Source of the DNA: JAFLBI01 sp964616465
Lineage (GTDB): Bacteria; Bacteroidota; Bacteroidia; Chitinophagales; Chitinophagaceae
Assembly: GCA_964616465.1 (NCBI GenBank)
Contig: CAZTTO010000003.1
Coordinates: 128,143 to 192,142, forward strand
Length of the DNA: 64,000 nt
Direction of reading: 5' to 3'
In this document: one piece after another, positions 1-8,777 of the stretch
Numbering within the stretch: position 1 is the stretch's first letter
Layout: each line of letters starts with the position of its first letter
The notes under the pieces: model-generated
Seen by the model: the letters and a program-made list of their open reading frames with translations, nothing else
Told to the model about the DNA's origin: nothing
The model's database searches: none
Translations under genes and position numbers: made by a program

Positions 1-546
1 ACCATCTGCCGACTTTGGTACGCCTGCTTTCCAAAGCGCTTTCATCTCACTTGCAAAGTATAGTTTCCGAAACCTGCCGCGCATCTCCATTTCAACATGA
101 TAAAACAATGGTTTTTCACCCCATTTATCGCGACACAGGTAAACAGCGCGTTCCTGTACATTAGCAAATGCAATAGCAAACATTCCTTCAAGTTTATCAA
201 GTGCATCTAAATGCCAGGTTTGAAGAGCAGCAGCCAGCACCTCGGTATCGCTATTGGTTGTAAAGCGACAACCAAGCTCAATCAAATTCTTTCTAAGTTC
301 AGCTGCATTATAGATTGCACCGTTAAAAATTAAATGAATATCGCCATATTGAAAAGGTTGTACCGCCAAATTCGCATCTGGACTTATCATTAAATGATTA
401 TGAGCCAGCGCCCATTGTCTACCACTATCCACTATGTACTTGTTTCCATCGGGACCGCGGTGCAACAAAGCCGATTGCATTGCAACAACCTGTTCTTCAA
501 AAAGCAGATCGGCATAGGGCGTAACAACTCCTGAAATTCCACACAT
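1..546 (-). CDS. asnB: Asparagine synthetase (glutamine-hydrolysing), N-terminal part, cut by window edge
   Basis: Reading leftward from an ATG at 546 the frame stays open to base 1, giving about 182 residues. It begins MCGISGV, so Cys2 becomes the N-terminal nucleophile of a class II (Ntn) glutamine amidotransferase domain. Further family marks are LLHRGPDG, a FNGAIYNAAELR stretch (normally FNGEIYN), SDTEVL and LCRDKWGEKPLFY. In AsnB this domain frees ammonia from glutamine for amidation of aspartate by a C-terminal ATP-dependent synthetase domain, which lies outside the window, so a related exosortase- or sugar-linked amidotransferase cannot be excluded. The start lies 3 bases after the stop of the DUF2911 gene, so the two are probably co-transcribed. 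Confidence 0.85.
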   Translation of the reverse strand, partial: MCGISGVVTPYADLLFEEQVVAMQSALLHRGPDGNKYIVDSGRQWALAHNHLMISPDANLAVQPFQYGDIHLIFNGAIYNAAELRKNLIELGCRFTTNSDTEVLAAALQTWHLDALDKLEGMFAIAFANVQERAVYLCRDKWGEKPLFYHVEMEMRGRFRKLYFASEMKALWKAGVPKSADG

Positions 547-549
547 GCT

Positions 550-1113
550 TTAATAAGAAATGGGAAGCTGTACTTTTAATGTATCCCATAGTATAACTAG
601 TTGAGATGCTGTTGATTTATTAGCACCAGTAAAAAACATAGTGAAGTTTTCAACCGATTGCTCTTGCACTTCTGGTATTACATCTACTCGTAACAGGTCA
701 CGCTTATTGTTGTATAAAAAGCTACCCCAAATAAAATGATCGAGATTCAGTATTAAAGTCCACTTCTTTTCTTGTGGAATGCAAAACAAAGTGTATCGTC
801 CTTTTGGTATTATTTTTCCGTTGATTTTTACCGGTCTAAAAAACTCAACTTCAGTAGCTTCATTTGCGCCCAATCGCCATACCTCATTATACTTAACAAT
901 ACCACCAAATATAGTTCTACCAGCTTTTTGCGGTCTACCATACAGTATCCTAGCAACTGGATCTCCTTTTACTTGTCCACTTGTTTTTAGTTGCGGATAC
1001 TCATGTGGCCAATAGCATAAATCCATAGGCGATTTATCAAGTTCGACGGGAGCCTGCTGAGCAAATACATGCACAGAAAGTAGGCCAAAGACTAGAAATA
1101 ATATACCCTTCAT
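550..1113 (-). CDS. DUF2911 family secreted protein
   Basis: The 187-residue product opens with a signal peptide (MKGILFLVFGLLSVHVFAQQ), so it is exported. The core matches the DUF2911 pattern: RILYGRPQKAGRTIFGG, then EVWRLGANEATEVEF and IPKGRYTLFCIP, followed by a WTLILN stretch. DUF2911 proteins are common in Bacteroidota and have no established biochemical role, and none is offered here. It sits directly upstream of the asparagine synthetase gene with a 3-base gap. The start ATG at 1113 is the only one that leaves a full signal peptide. Confidence 0.85.
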   Translation of the reverse strand: MKGILFLVFGLLSVHVFAQQAPVELDKSPMDLCYWPHEYPQLKTSGQVKGDPVARILYGRPQKAGRTIFGGIVKYNEVWRLGANEATEVEFFRPVKINGKIIPKGRYTLFCIPQEKKWTLILNLDHFIWGSFLYNNKRDLLRVDVIPEVQEQSVENFTMFFTGANKSTASQLVILWDTLKVQLPISY

Positions 1114-1163
1114 ATTCCTAAAAGATGTTTGTTCAAAATTTCAAATTCTATATGCTAATCGAT

Positions 1164-1787
1164 CTAAGCTCTTCTTTTTACATCAACAAAAGTACCCCTA
1201 TCTAGTTTATTCAACTCCTGTTGAACGTGTGCTTTTACTGCTGGCATGAATTCTTGGTATAATTGCTCGAGTTGACAATACTCCTGTTCAAACAACCAAT
1301 ACACAGGAGTTGCTGCTTCAATATATTTTGCTCGTCTGACCAAGCCTTCAAAGCTTCTTGCAACGCCCCAGTTAAACTGGTAATGATATAACCAGTTTTG
1401 TTGCTGCATAAAAGGAAATAGCGTGGCAAACTTTTCGGGAAAAGATGCTGACTGCTTTTCTAATTGCGCATATACATTCGTCGAGAAAGTTTGAAGACTA
1501 GGTGCAGTAGGAAAAACTGAAGCATCTTTTGCCAAAAAATGATCATACACAATATCTACAAAAGCACCTGCATATCTTCCTGCCGCTGGTTGCAGCAAGG
1601 CGTTTGCAGTTTTAGTTGCCGGATGTGCATCTGTAAACCGATCAATTGAACGATGTAGTTGAATGCCCGCCTGAACACTTGGTTCAAAATTGAATTGTTC
1701 TTTCCCTTTCACAAAATCACTGATCATATTACCCATCAGTATTTTTGGATCTTGCAAAGACAAATATGCGTGTGCTAAGTAGTTCAT
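1164..1787 (-). CDS. Acyl carrier protein phosphodiesterase-like protein (AcpH/DUF479 family)
   Basis: The 207-residue protein starts MNYLAHAYLS and carries the AcpH signature: GNMISDFVKG around residues 19-28, HRSIDRFTDAH at 45-55 and VYDHFLA near 80-86. These Asp and His residues are the likely metal ligands of this HD-like phosphodiesterase fold. In E. coli AcpH removes the 4'-phosphopantetheine arm from acyl carrier protein. The length is close to E. coli AcpH (about 193 residues). Many Bacteroidota members are annotated only as DUF479, so the substrate is inferred. The gene follows the prolyl oligopeptidase on the same strand with a 27-base gap. Confidence 0.8.
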   Translation of the reverse strand: MNYLAHAYLSLQDPKILMGNMISDFVKGKEQFNFEPSVQAGIQLHRSIDRFTDAHPATKTANALLQPAAGRYAGAFVDIVYDHFLAKDASVFPTAPSLQTFSTNVYAQLEKQSASFPEKFATLFPFMQQQNWLYHYQFNWGVARSFEGLVRRAKYIEAATPVYWLFEQEYCQLEQLYQEFMPAVKAHVQQELNKLDRGTFVDVKRRA

Positions 1788-1814
1788 TAGGGGGGTGTTG
1801 TTAAATGGAAGTTT

Positions 1815-3941
1815 TTATTTCCAGCTGCCAGTGTTGTAGAAAAGAAAACTCCATTTATCGGCTTGTTCCTCAATAATTTTTGCCGTTGGCTTACCGGCAC
1901 CATGTCCAGCAGAAGTTTCAATTCGAATTAACACAGGGTTTTGTCCTTTGTGCTTTTCCTGCAATGTTGCAGCAAATTTAAAACTATGGGCTGGCACAAC
2001 TCTATCGTCATGATCAGCTGTAGTAATAAGTGTTGCTGGATATGCTACGCCTGCTTTTAAATTGTGTAAAGGTGAATAGCGATAGAGATTATCAAAGCTC
2101 TCTTTACTTTGTTCGCTGCTTCCGTATTCAACCACCCAACCCCAACCAACTGTAAACTTGTGGTAGCGCAACATATCTAAAACACCCACAGCAGGAAACG
2201 CCACTTTACAGAAGTTGGGCTGCTGTGTCATAACTGCTCCTACCAATAAACCCCCATTACTTCCGCCTTCTATTGCTAAATATTCAGTAGAAGTATAACC
2301 CTCCTTCTTTAAAAACTCACCACAAGCAATGAAATCGTCAAACACTTGTTGCTTTTTATCAAGCATACCTGCTTTATGCCAAGCCTCTCCATACTCTCCG
2401 CCACCTCTTAAATTGGCCATTGCATAAACACCGCCTTTTTCGAGTAAAATTAAATTCGATGTGCTGAAGCTAGGAGTTAGACTTACATTAAATCCGCCAT
2501 ATCCATATAATAAAGTGGGGGCTTTGCCATCCAACTTCAGCCCTTTTTTGTGTGTGATGAACATTGGAACTTTGGCCCCGTCTGTGCTCGTTACAAAAAC
2601 TTGTTTGGTTTCATAATCGCCTGGATTGAACTTAACAGCAGCTTGCTGGAAAATTTTTGATTCTCCATTAGCTGGATTGTATTGGTAAATGGTGTTAGGA
2701 ACAGTAAACGAAGTATAACTATAGAAGAGTACTGCATCATCTTTATTACCATCAAAACCATATGCTGTTCCTAGGCCGGGTAACTTCACTTCAAAATCTA
2801 ATTTTCCATTAGGTAAGCTATACTGATAAACTTTTGAACAAGCATCTTTCAAATAAGTAAGGAAAAGTTTTCCAGAGGCAATACTGGCTGATTCAAGTTT
2901 CTCAGATTTCTCTGCAATGAAATCCTGCATTTTTCCTGTTGATGGATCCACTAGTGAAACTTTATAATTGGGCGCATCTTGGTTGTGATAAACCAATAAC
3001 TGGTCACCCAAATTGTCGAGCACTGTATAGTTGTTACTAAACCCTTTGAACAGTTTTTTGAAGGCTGCATCCTTTTGCTGAAAATCGCGGTACCAAAGTT
3101 CGGTTCCATCTGTTCCTTCTGAGATAGAAAGAATTAAAAATCGCTCATCTTCTGTTACCTGTGCCCAGTAATACCTAAGTGGATTCGCAGGGTCTTGATA
3201 GATGAGTTCATCTTTTTCTTGTGGATCACCTAAGCGATGGTAATACACTTTCATTCCTGAGTTTTTAGCCGATAATGCTTTGCCATCGGCTGGAGCATCA
3301 TAGCGACTGTAATAAAATCCATCTCCTCTCCAAGAGGCACCACTAAACTTCAACCACTTTAATTGGTCGGTCATTTTTTTCTTGGTAGCAACTTCCATCA
3401 CTTCCATTTCTTGCCAATCACTTCCTGCCCTATTAATGGCTATAGCCATGTATTTTTTATCCTTACTCAATCCAGCTAATCCTGCTGTAACTGTTCCGTC
3501 TTTGCTAAGTTGATTAGGGTCTAAAAACACTTCAGACTTCCCTTCTAATCCATCCTGAATATAGTATACAGCTTGATTTTGCAGCCCGTCATTTTTGGTA
3601 TATAAATATTGGTTGCCACTTAATCGGTATGGAGCGGTATAACGTGTATAGTTGAAAAGCTCACTGTATCTTTTAGCAATTTCTTCTCTAAACGGAATTG
3701 CTTTCAAGTACCCAAAAGTTAGCTCATTCTGTTGTTTTACCCAAGCTTCTGTAGCTGCGCTGGTATCATCTTCCAACCAACGATAAGGATCCTTTACAAC
3801 TGTTCCAAAATAGTTGTCTTCAACTGTGGTGTCTTGTACAGTTTTGGGATAAGAAAGAGTTTGGTTGTGCATTGGCGGCTCATTTTTGCAAGCAAATAAA
3901 ACAATTGCCATACAAAACAGTAGAGAGAAATTTCGGTTCAT
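1815..3941 (-). CDS. Prolyl oligopeptidase family serine peptidase (S9A), lipoprotein
   Basis: The 708-residue protein has a lipoprotein signal ending FACKN, so it is probably lipid-anchored in the envelope. An N-terminal seven-bladed propeller (about 70-430) precedes an alpha/beta hydrolase domain. The catalytic triad is visible: Ser561 in GGSNGG, Asp in TADHDDRVVP near 645 and His in SAGHGAGKP near 680. The entry motif YPKTVQDTTVEDNYFGTVVK and DPYRWLEDD are typical of S9A enzymes, which cleave short peptides after proline. It is divergent from the carboxylate transporter with only 54 bases between starts, so their promoters must overlap. Confidence 0.93.
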   Translation of the reverse strand: MNRNFSLLFCMAIVLFACKNEPPMHNQTLSYPKTVQDTTVEDNYFGTVVKDPYRWLEDDTSAATEAWVKQQNELTFGYLKAIPFREEIAKRYSELFNYTRYTAPYRLSGNQYLYTKNDGLQNQAVYYIQDGLEGKSEVFLDPNQLSKDGTVTAGLAGLSKDKKYMAIAINRAGSDWQEMEVMEVATKKKMTDQLKWLKFSGASWRGDGFYYSRYDAPADGKALSAKNSGMKVYYHRLGDPQEKDELIYQDPANPLRYYWAQVTEDERFLILSISEGTDGTELWYRDFQQKDAAFKKLFKGFSNNYTVLDNLGDQLLVYHNQDAPNYKVSLVDPSTGKMQDFIAEKSEKLESASIASGKLFLTYLKDACSKVYQYSLPNGKLDFEVKLPGLGTAYGFDGNKDDAVLFYSYTSFTVPNTIYQYNPANGESKIFQQAAVKFNPGDYETKQVFVTSTDGAKVPMFITHKKGLKLDGKAPTLLYGYGGFNVSLTPSFSTSNLILLEKGGVYAMANLRGGGEYGEAWHKAGMLDKKQQVFDDFIACGEFLKKEGYTSTEYLAIEGGSNGGLLVGAVMTQQPNFCKVAFPAVGVLDMLRYHKFTVGWGWVVEYGSSEQSKESFDNLYRYSPLHNLKAGVAYPATLITTADHDDRVVPAHSFKFAATLQEKHKGQNPVLIRIETSAGHGAGKPTAKIIEEQADKWSFLFYNTGSWK

Positions 3942-3995
3942 ATGAAAATGGTTAGACTTTCAAGATACAACTTCTATACGCTTCTTGCATAATAT

Positions 3996-5471
3996 GTGTC
4001 TTTCTCTTTAACTTTCGGCATGCCAATTTCACTTAAAAATCTAGCTGGGTGGTTACCGGCAATTCTTCTTTTTGTGGGAGTTTTACTTTGGGAGCCCTTT
4101 CCTGAGCAAGTTTCTGCAAACAGGGTATTAGCAATTGGCTTGGCAATGATTTGGTTATGGGTAAGTGAAGTAACACCTATGCCAGTAGTAGCACTGCTTC
4201 CTTTAGTTTTATTTCCTCTTTTGAAAATTTGTGGTATTGAAGAAGCAGCAGTTCCTTATGCTAATCCGGTTGTCTTTTTGTTTTTAGGAGGATTTCTCAT
4301 AGGACTAGCCATTGAAAAGTGGAATCTGCACACAAGAATTGCATTGACAATAGTAAAGTTTACTGGTACTTCTGGCAATAGAATTGTGTTGGGCTTTATT
4401 TTGGCTGCGGGGTTGTTGAGCATGTGGCTGAGTAATACAGCCACAACTATTATGATGTATCCAATTGCGCTTAGTGTGATACATGTTATGGAAAAGAGTT
4501 ATAAAGGTCCGGGTAAACCACATTATCTGGCCATTTGTTTGCTAATGTCGATTGCTTACGCCAGTAACTTCGGGGGAATTGCAACCATTATTGGCACACC
4601 ACCCAATGTTGCTTTTATTGCTTTTATTGAAAAGAAATATGGATTCACCTATCCATTTTTAGATTGGATGTTGCTGTGTATGCCTATTGCTTTGCTGTTG
4701 ATGTGGACTCTCTATATAGTGCTAACGAAGGTTTTATATAGAAATGGTATGAAATCACATCCAGAAACAGATGCTTTTATTCAAGAACAAGTGAGGGCAT
4801 TGGGACCACTTTCGCCCAACGAGCGCAAAGTGTTGTATGTGTTTGTTGGAACTGCGTTTTTATGGATTTTCCGTGATGTGATAAATAATCTACAAACAGT
4901 CATTAAGTTAGACGATACGCTTATCGCCATGGCAGGCGGATTAAGTTTGTTTATCATTCCTTCATCAAAAGAAAAAGAACAGCTATTGGTTTGGAAGGAT
5001 ACTGAAAAAATGGCTTGGGGTATTCTGCTTTTGTTTGGAGGAGGGATATCGCTGGCTAATCAATTAGAGAAAGCTGGACTTATTGAAATTGCAGGAAAAT
5101 GGATGGCTTCATCAGCGGGAGATAATTTGTTCTTGTTGGTATTTTTAATTGCCGTTGCATCTATTTTCATTAGTGAAATCATGAGCAACGTTGCTCAGGT
5201 AATTGTTTTTGCCCCAGTTATAGCTGGTATGGCCGATGTAATGCAAATTAATCCACTTTTACTAGGTGTACCGCTCACTTTAGGGGCTAGCTGTGCATCT
5301 ATGCTTCCTATGGGAACTCCGCCCAACGCCATTGTTTTTGCAAGTGGACGCTTACGCTTATCTGATATGCTGAAGACAGGGCTGGTTATGAACCTCATTG
5401 CAATTGTACTCATAACCTTATTTAGTTATTACTTGTTGCCAGTTATCACAAGTTCTTGGCCTTCAACTTAA
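3996..5471 (+). CDS. DASS/SLC13 family sodium-coupled carboxylate transporter
   Basis: This 491-residue polytopic membrane protein has about 11-12 hydrophobic segments. It shows the SLC13/DASS marks: SNTATTIMMYPIA near 147, IIGTPPNVAFIAF near 200, a second SNVAQVIVFAPV and a final MGTPPNAIVFASG. The paired SNT-type and GTPPN motifs form the sodium and carboxylate sites in VcINDY. Substrates in this family are C4 dicarboxylates, citrate or sulfate; the sequence does not settle which. The frame can start at GTG 3996 or ATG 4020 (MPISLKNL); the ATG is plausible because residues 1-8 add nothing conserved. Confidence 0.9.
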   Translation: MSFSLTFGMPISLKNLAGWLPAILLFVGVLLWEPFPEQVSANRVLAIGLAMIWLWVSEVTPMPVVALLPLVLFPLLKICGIEEAAVPYANPVVFLFLGGFLIGLAIEKWNLHTRIALTIVKFTGTSGNRIVLGFILAAGLLSMWLSNTATTIMMYPIALSVIHVMEKSYKGPGKPHYLAICLLMSIAYASNFGGIATIIGTPPNVAFIAFIEKKYGFTYPFLDWMLLCMPIALLLMWTLYIVLTKVLYRNGMKSHPETDAFIQEQVRALGPLSPNERKVLYVFVGTAFLWIFRDVINNLQTVIKLDDTLIAMAGGLSLFIIPSSKEKEQLLVWKDTEKMAWGILLLFGGGISLANQLEKAGLIEIAGKWMASSAGDNLFLLVFLIAVASIFISEIMSNVAQVIVFAPVIAGMADVMQINPLLLGVPLTLGASCASMLPMGTPPNAIVFASGRLRLSDMLKTGLVMNLIAIVLITLFSYYLLPVITSSWPST

Positions 5472-5507
5472 AAATTTTTACTGAGTAATATTCAAATATT
5501 CCTTGCT

Positions 5508-5536
5508 TGATTTCGGCTTTAGATTCCGTTACTTTG
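5508..5536 (+). promoter_or_regulatory. Bacteroidota-type promoter of the transketolase C-subunit gene
   Basis: TTG at 5508-5510 and TACTTTG at 5530-5536 are separated by 19 bases, which matches the Bacteroidota consensus TTTG-N17-23-TAnnTTTG closely. The coding start follows 20 bases later at 5557. Since the preceding gene ends at 5471, this gives the transketolase gene its own promoter. Confidence 0.6.
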
Positions 5537-5556
5537 CAGCCTAAAATTGAGCTTTC

Positions 5557-6525
5557 ATGAAATGTGCTGATATTACCCTGTTAAATGAGAAAGAAACCCG
5601 CGCGGGCTTTGGAGAAGGTGTGTTTGAGGCGGGACAAGAAAATCCCAATGTGGTTGTACTTACCGCCGATTTAGCAGGGTCATTAAAACTCGGTCCGTTT
5701 ATTAAAGCATTTCCTGAAAGATTTATCCAGTGTGGTATTGCTGAAGCAAATATGATGGGCATAGCAGCTGGACTAACCATTGGAGGAAAGATTCCTTATA
5801 CCACAACGTTTGCCAATTTCAGCACCGGAAGGGTATATGATCAAATTCGTCAAAGCATTGCTTACAGCGATAAAAATGTAAAAATCTGTGCATCACATGC
5901 TGGTCTTACCTTAGGTGAAGATGGAGCAACCCACCAGATTTTGGAAGACATTGGTCTTATGAAGATGCTGCCAGGCATGACTGTGATAGTTCCATGCGAT
6001 TTCAACCAAACCAAGGCAGCCACTAAAGCCATTGCTTCTTATGAGGGTCCTGTTTACTTGCGTTTTGGAAGACCTAAGTGGGCTAATTTCACCAAAGAAG
6101 ATGGATCTGATTTTCAGATTGGTAAAGCGCAAAAACTCAGCGATGGTAAGGATGTGAGCATTTTTGCTTGTGGTCATTTAGTATGGAAGGCAGTTGAAGC
6201 GGGAAAAATTCTTGAAGAGAAAGGTTATTCGGTTGAGTTGATCAATATTCATACAATCAAGCCCCTTGATAAGGATGCTGTAATTGCTTCAATTCAAAAA
6301 ACAGGATGTGCAGTTACTGCTGAAGAGCATAATATTTTAGGTGGACTGGGCGATTCAATTGCACAGGTTGCTGCTACCAATCACCCTATTCCTATTGAAT
6401 ACATTGGAACAAAAGATACGTTTGGTGAAAGTGGAAAGCCAGTAGATCTATTGAAGAAATACGGGTTAGATACGCCAGATATTGTAGCTGCTGCTGAAAA
6501 AGCCATAGCCCGTAAAAAAGGATAA
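5557..6525 (+). CDS. Transketolase C-terminal subunit (split type)
   Basis: The 322-residue protein covers the pyrimidine-binding and C-terminal domains of transketolase. It has the ETRAGFGEGV start, the RFIQCGIAEANMMGIAAG block containing the Glu that activates thiamine diphosphate, and a final EEHNILGGLGDSIAQV domain. The thiamine-diphosphate (GDG) half is absent, so the active enzyme needs a separate N-terminal chain of about 280 residues. In the pentose phosphate pathway the holoenzyme moves two-carbon units between sugar phosphates. In most Bacteroidota with split transketolase the halves are neighbours; here the upstream gene is a transporter, so the partner lies elsewhere. Confidence 0.9.
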   Translation: MKCADITLLNEKETRAGFGEGVFEAGQENPNVVVLTADLAGSLKLGPFIKAFPERFIQCGIAEANMMGIAAGLTIGGKIPYTTTFANFSTGRVYDQIRQSIAYSDKNVKICASHAGLTLGEDGATHQILEDIGLMKMLPGMTVIVPCDFNQTKAATKAIASYEGPVYLRFGRPKWANFTKEDGSDFQIGKAQKLSDGKDVSIFACGHLVWKAVEAGKILEEKGYSVELINIHTIKPLDKDAVIASIQKTGCAVTAEEHNILGGLGDSIAQVAATNHPIPIEYIGTKDTFGESGKPVDLLKKYGLDTPDIVAAAEKAIARKKG

Positions 6526-6577
6526 TTCTTTAAAGAATTTTGCATTTTATCTCCTTCAAAAAAGCAACGTTATTGGT

Positions 6578-7213
6578 ATGAAAATGAATGTTGAAGAGAT
6601 AGCGTTAAATGGCTATGAGCTCACCGATTGTCTGGATCACGATGCACTTATCCCTTTCTTAAACCAAAAGCTGCAGCTTAAAAAAAGCCTAGCGTATTAT
6701 GTATACTTGGTTTTTCTGATGTTACCCTTAGCTGCACTTTCTTATACGATCACTTTTTTTGCAGCCAAAGGCGAGCTGGCACTGCATACTACAATCCTCC
6801 ATGTTGTTCTGGGAATTGTATTTGTGTTGGCTTTTATTCCAATTCATGAATTATTACATTGGGTAGCATATAAACTAGTTGGCGCGCAGAAAGTTTCTTT
6901 TCAAGCAAATTTTAAAAAACTATATTTCCTAACCGTTGCAAATAAATTTGTAACGAACTCAAGTGAGTTTAGGCTTGTTGCTACCTTGCCTTTTTTGTCT
7001 GCCACTGTTCTTGCAATTTTTGCTATTGCTTTTAGTGGAGTTTATTGGAGTATTACATGGATCGTATTTTTATTGATACATAACTTTTTTTGTGGAGGCG
7101 ATTTTATCTTGTTGAATTTTATGGAAAATAACAGAAAGCAAGGCATTATTACCTACGACGATACAGAGAAGAAGGTCTCGTATTTTTTTCTGAAGAATCA
7201 ACAAGCCTATTAA
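6578..7213 (+). CDS. DUF3267 domain membrane protein with HExxH motif
   Basis: The 211-residue product has about four membrane segments (near 40-62, 70-88, 128-150 and 152-172). A zinc-peptidase-type HELLH motif sits at residues 90-94 in IPIHELLHWVAYKLVGA, at a membrane edge, which is the hallmark of DUF3267. A third metal ligand is not obvious, so peptidase activity is not certain. The family is uncharacterised. The next frame starts immediately after the stop, and the kinase-RapZ gene begins 72 bases later, so both are probably in one transcript. Confidence 0.8.
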   Translation: MKMNVEEIALNGYELTDCLDHDALIPFLNQKLQLKKSLAYYVYLVFLMLPLAALSYTITFFAAKGELALHTTILHVVLGIVFVLAFIPIHELLHWVAYKLVGAQKVSFQANFKKLYFLTVANKFVTNSSEFRLVATLPFLSATVLAIFAIAFSGVYWSITWIVFLLIHNFFCGGDFILLNFMENNRKQGIITYDDTEKKVSYFFLKNQQAY

Positions 7214-7285
7214 TTGGTAGCTGAATTTTTTATTCAGCTTATTATCTCTGGTCAAGCCGTATTTTCGCCAATAAACCCCTCTTTT

Positions 7286-8728
7286 ATGGATGTGATCCTA
7301 CAAGGCATAAAGCAACTAGGTCAACAATGGAAATCTGAGCAGCCACAGCGCATTGAAAAACTTCCTCAAAGCGGTAGTGATCGAATTTATTTTAGGATGT
7401 ATTGGACAGATGGTACTACTGCAATTGCTACTTATAACTTACACGTTCGAGAGAATCAAACCTTTATTGCATTTTCATCTCATTTTAAAGAAAGAGATTT
7501 GTCGGTCCCGGAGGTATTTGGAATATCTGAAGACGGTTGCCTGTACATACAAGAAGATTTAGGGGCTGATAGTTTATTAGACGTATTAGAAAGAGAAGGA
7601 CACAATGAACATGTGTACAGTTTATTTCAACAAAGTCTGAGAGAGCTTGCTCGCATTCAAATTATTGGCCACGGGGGGTTCGATTATAACAAATGCCTTA
7701 CTGCTAAAGAATTTGGGAAGCAGGCCATTATGAGTGATTTGCTTTATTTCAAGTATTATTTCTTAGATGCATTAAGGAAGCCATACGATAAGCAAGCTTT
7801 GTTAGATGATTTTGATGCACTAAGTACTTACTTGACAAGAACAGCGTATAAATTTTTTATGTTTCGCGATTTTCAAAGCCGAAACATTATCATTAACAAA
7901 GAGCGCGTTCACTTCATAGATTATCAAGGTGGCATGCAGGGAGCTTTACAATATGATGTAGCATCTTTATTGTGGCAAGCAAAAGCAGAGCTTTCTGATG
8001 AGTGGAAAGATCAATTATTGGAATACTATCTAGATCAGGTTGACCAACATCTCGGGGAACAAGTTGATAGAAACTTATTCGTTAGTCAATATAATGGCTA
8101 TGTCCTAATCAGGCTTTTACAAGTTTTGGGTGCTTATGGTTTCAGGGGTTTATTTGAACGAAAGGCGCATTTTTTAAGCAGCATACCATTGGCGTTGAGG
8201 AATCTTCGCAGCTTTTTAGCTAGTAGAAGAATTGGAATAGTAACACCTGAGTTTGATCGGGTTTTACAAACAGTCGTTTCCGATGAGATTGTAGAACGCT
8301 TCACTCCTCCTCAAGCAACACCAGACACACCCTTGGTGATACAAATCAGCAGCTTTAGTTATAAAAAAGGAATTCCTGCTGATGAAACAGATAACGGCGG
8401 AGGCTTTGTGTTCGATATGCGCGGTATTTTGAATCCAGGTCGATTTGAAGAATACAAAAAGCTTTCAGGATTAGATAAACCAGTGCAAGATTTTTTAGAA
8501 CAAAGAACTCGTATGGGTGACTTCCTCAACAGTGTTTGGGATTTGATTGATATTACGGTTGAAGATTATCTGCGTCGCAATTTCGAGCATTTACAAATCA
8601 ATTTTGGATGTACAGGCGGACAACATAGAAGCGTATATGCAGCAGAGCAAACTGCAAGACATTTAAGGAATAAGTATAAGGTGAAAGTGGTATTAGAGCA
8701 TACTAACAGATCTAATTGGCCGCAATAA
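7286..8728 (+). CDS. AmgK/APH-like sugar kinase fused to RapZ C-terminal domain
   Basis: Starting at ATG 7286 (a TTG at 7214 is possible but adds an unconserved tail) the protein has 480 residues. Residues 1-320 are an aminoglycoside-phosphotransferase-like kinase, with FRDFQSRNIII near 193 as catalytic loop and FIDYQGG as the metal-binding DFG equivalent. It most resembles the AmgK group, which phosphorylates N-acetylmuramate or N-acetylglucosamine at C1. Residues about 350-475 match the RapZ C-terminal domain, including FGCTGGQHRSVYAAE, the site that in E. coli RapZ helps bind glucosamine-6-phosphate. The RapZ Walker-A domain is missing and replaced by the kinase. Function is inferred: an amino-sugar kinase with a sensor domain. 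Confidence 0.85.
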   Translation: MDVILQGIKQLGQQWKSEQPQRIEKLPQSGSDRIYFRMYWTDGTTAIATYNLHVRENQTFIAFSSHFKERDLSVPEVFGISEDGCLYIQEDLGADSLLDVLEREGHNEHVYSLFQQSLRELARIQIIGHGGFDYNKCLTAKEFGKQAIMSDLLYFKYYFLDALRKPYDKQALLDDFDALSTYLTRTAYKFFMFRDFQSRNIIINKERVHFIDYQGGMQGALQYDVASLLWQAKAELSDEWKDQLLEYYLDQVDQHLGEQVDRNLFVSQYNGYVLIRLLQVLGAYGFRGLFERKAHFLSSIPLALRNLRSFLASRRIGIVTPEFDRVLQTVVSDEIVERFTPPQATPDTPLVIQISSFSYKKGIPADETDNGGGFVFDMRGILNPGRFEEYKKLSGLDKPVQDFLEQRTRMGDFLNSVWDLIDITVEDYLRRNFEHLQINFGCTGGQHRSVYAAEQTARHLRNKYKVKVVLEHTNRSNWPQ

Positions 8729-8753
8729 AAAAGCAGCTCCAATTGGAACTGCT
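8726..8753 (-). terminator. Rho-independent terminator of the small Cys/Lys-rich gene
   Basis: On the minus strand an imperfect hairpin (arms around CCAATTGG, centre near 8742) is followed by six T residues. It lies between two converging genes; the plus-strand side lacks a T tract, so it serves chiefly the leftward gene. Confidence 0.65.
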
Positions 8754-8777
8754 TGTGATATTGTAATCAAATAAAAA

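Noticed and set aside
3985..4016. Promoter TTG-N21-TAACTTTC before the DASS transporter
   Set aside because: The predicted start would fall after the likely coding start, so it was not listed.
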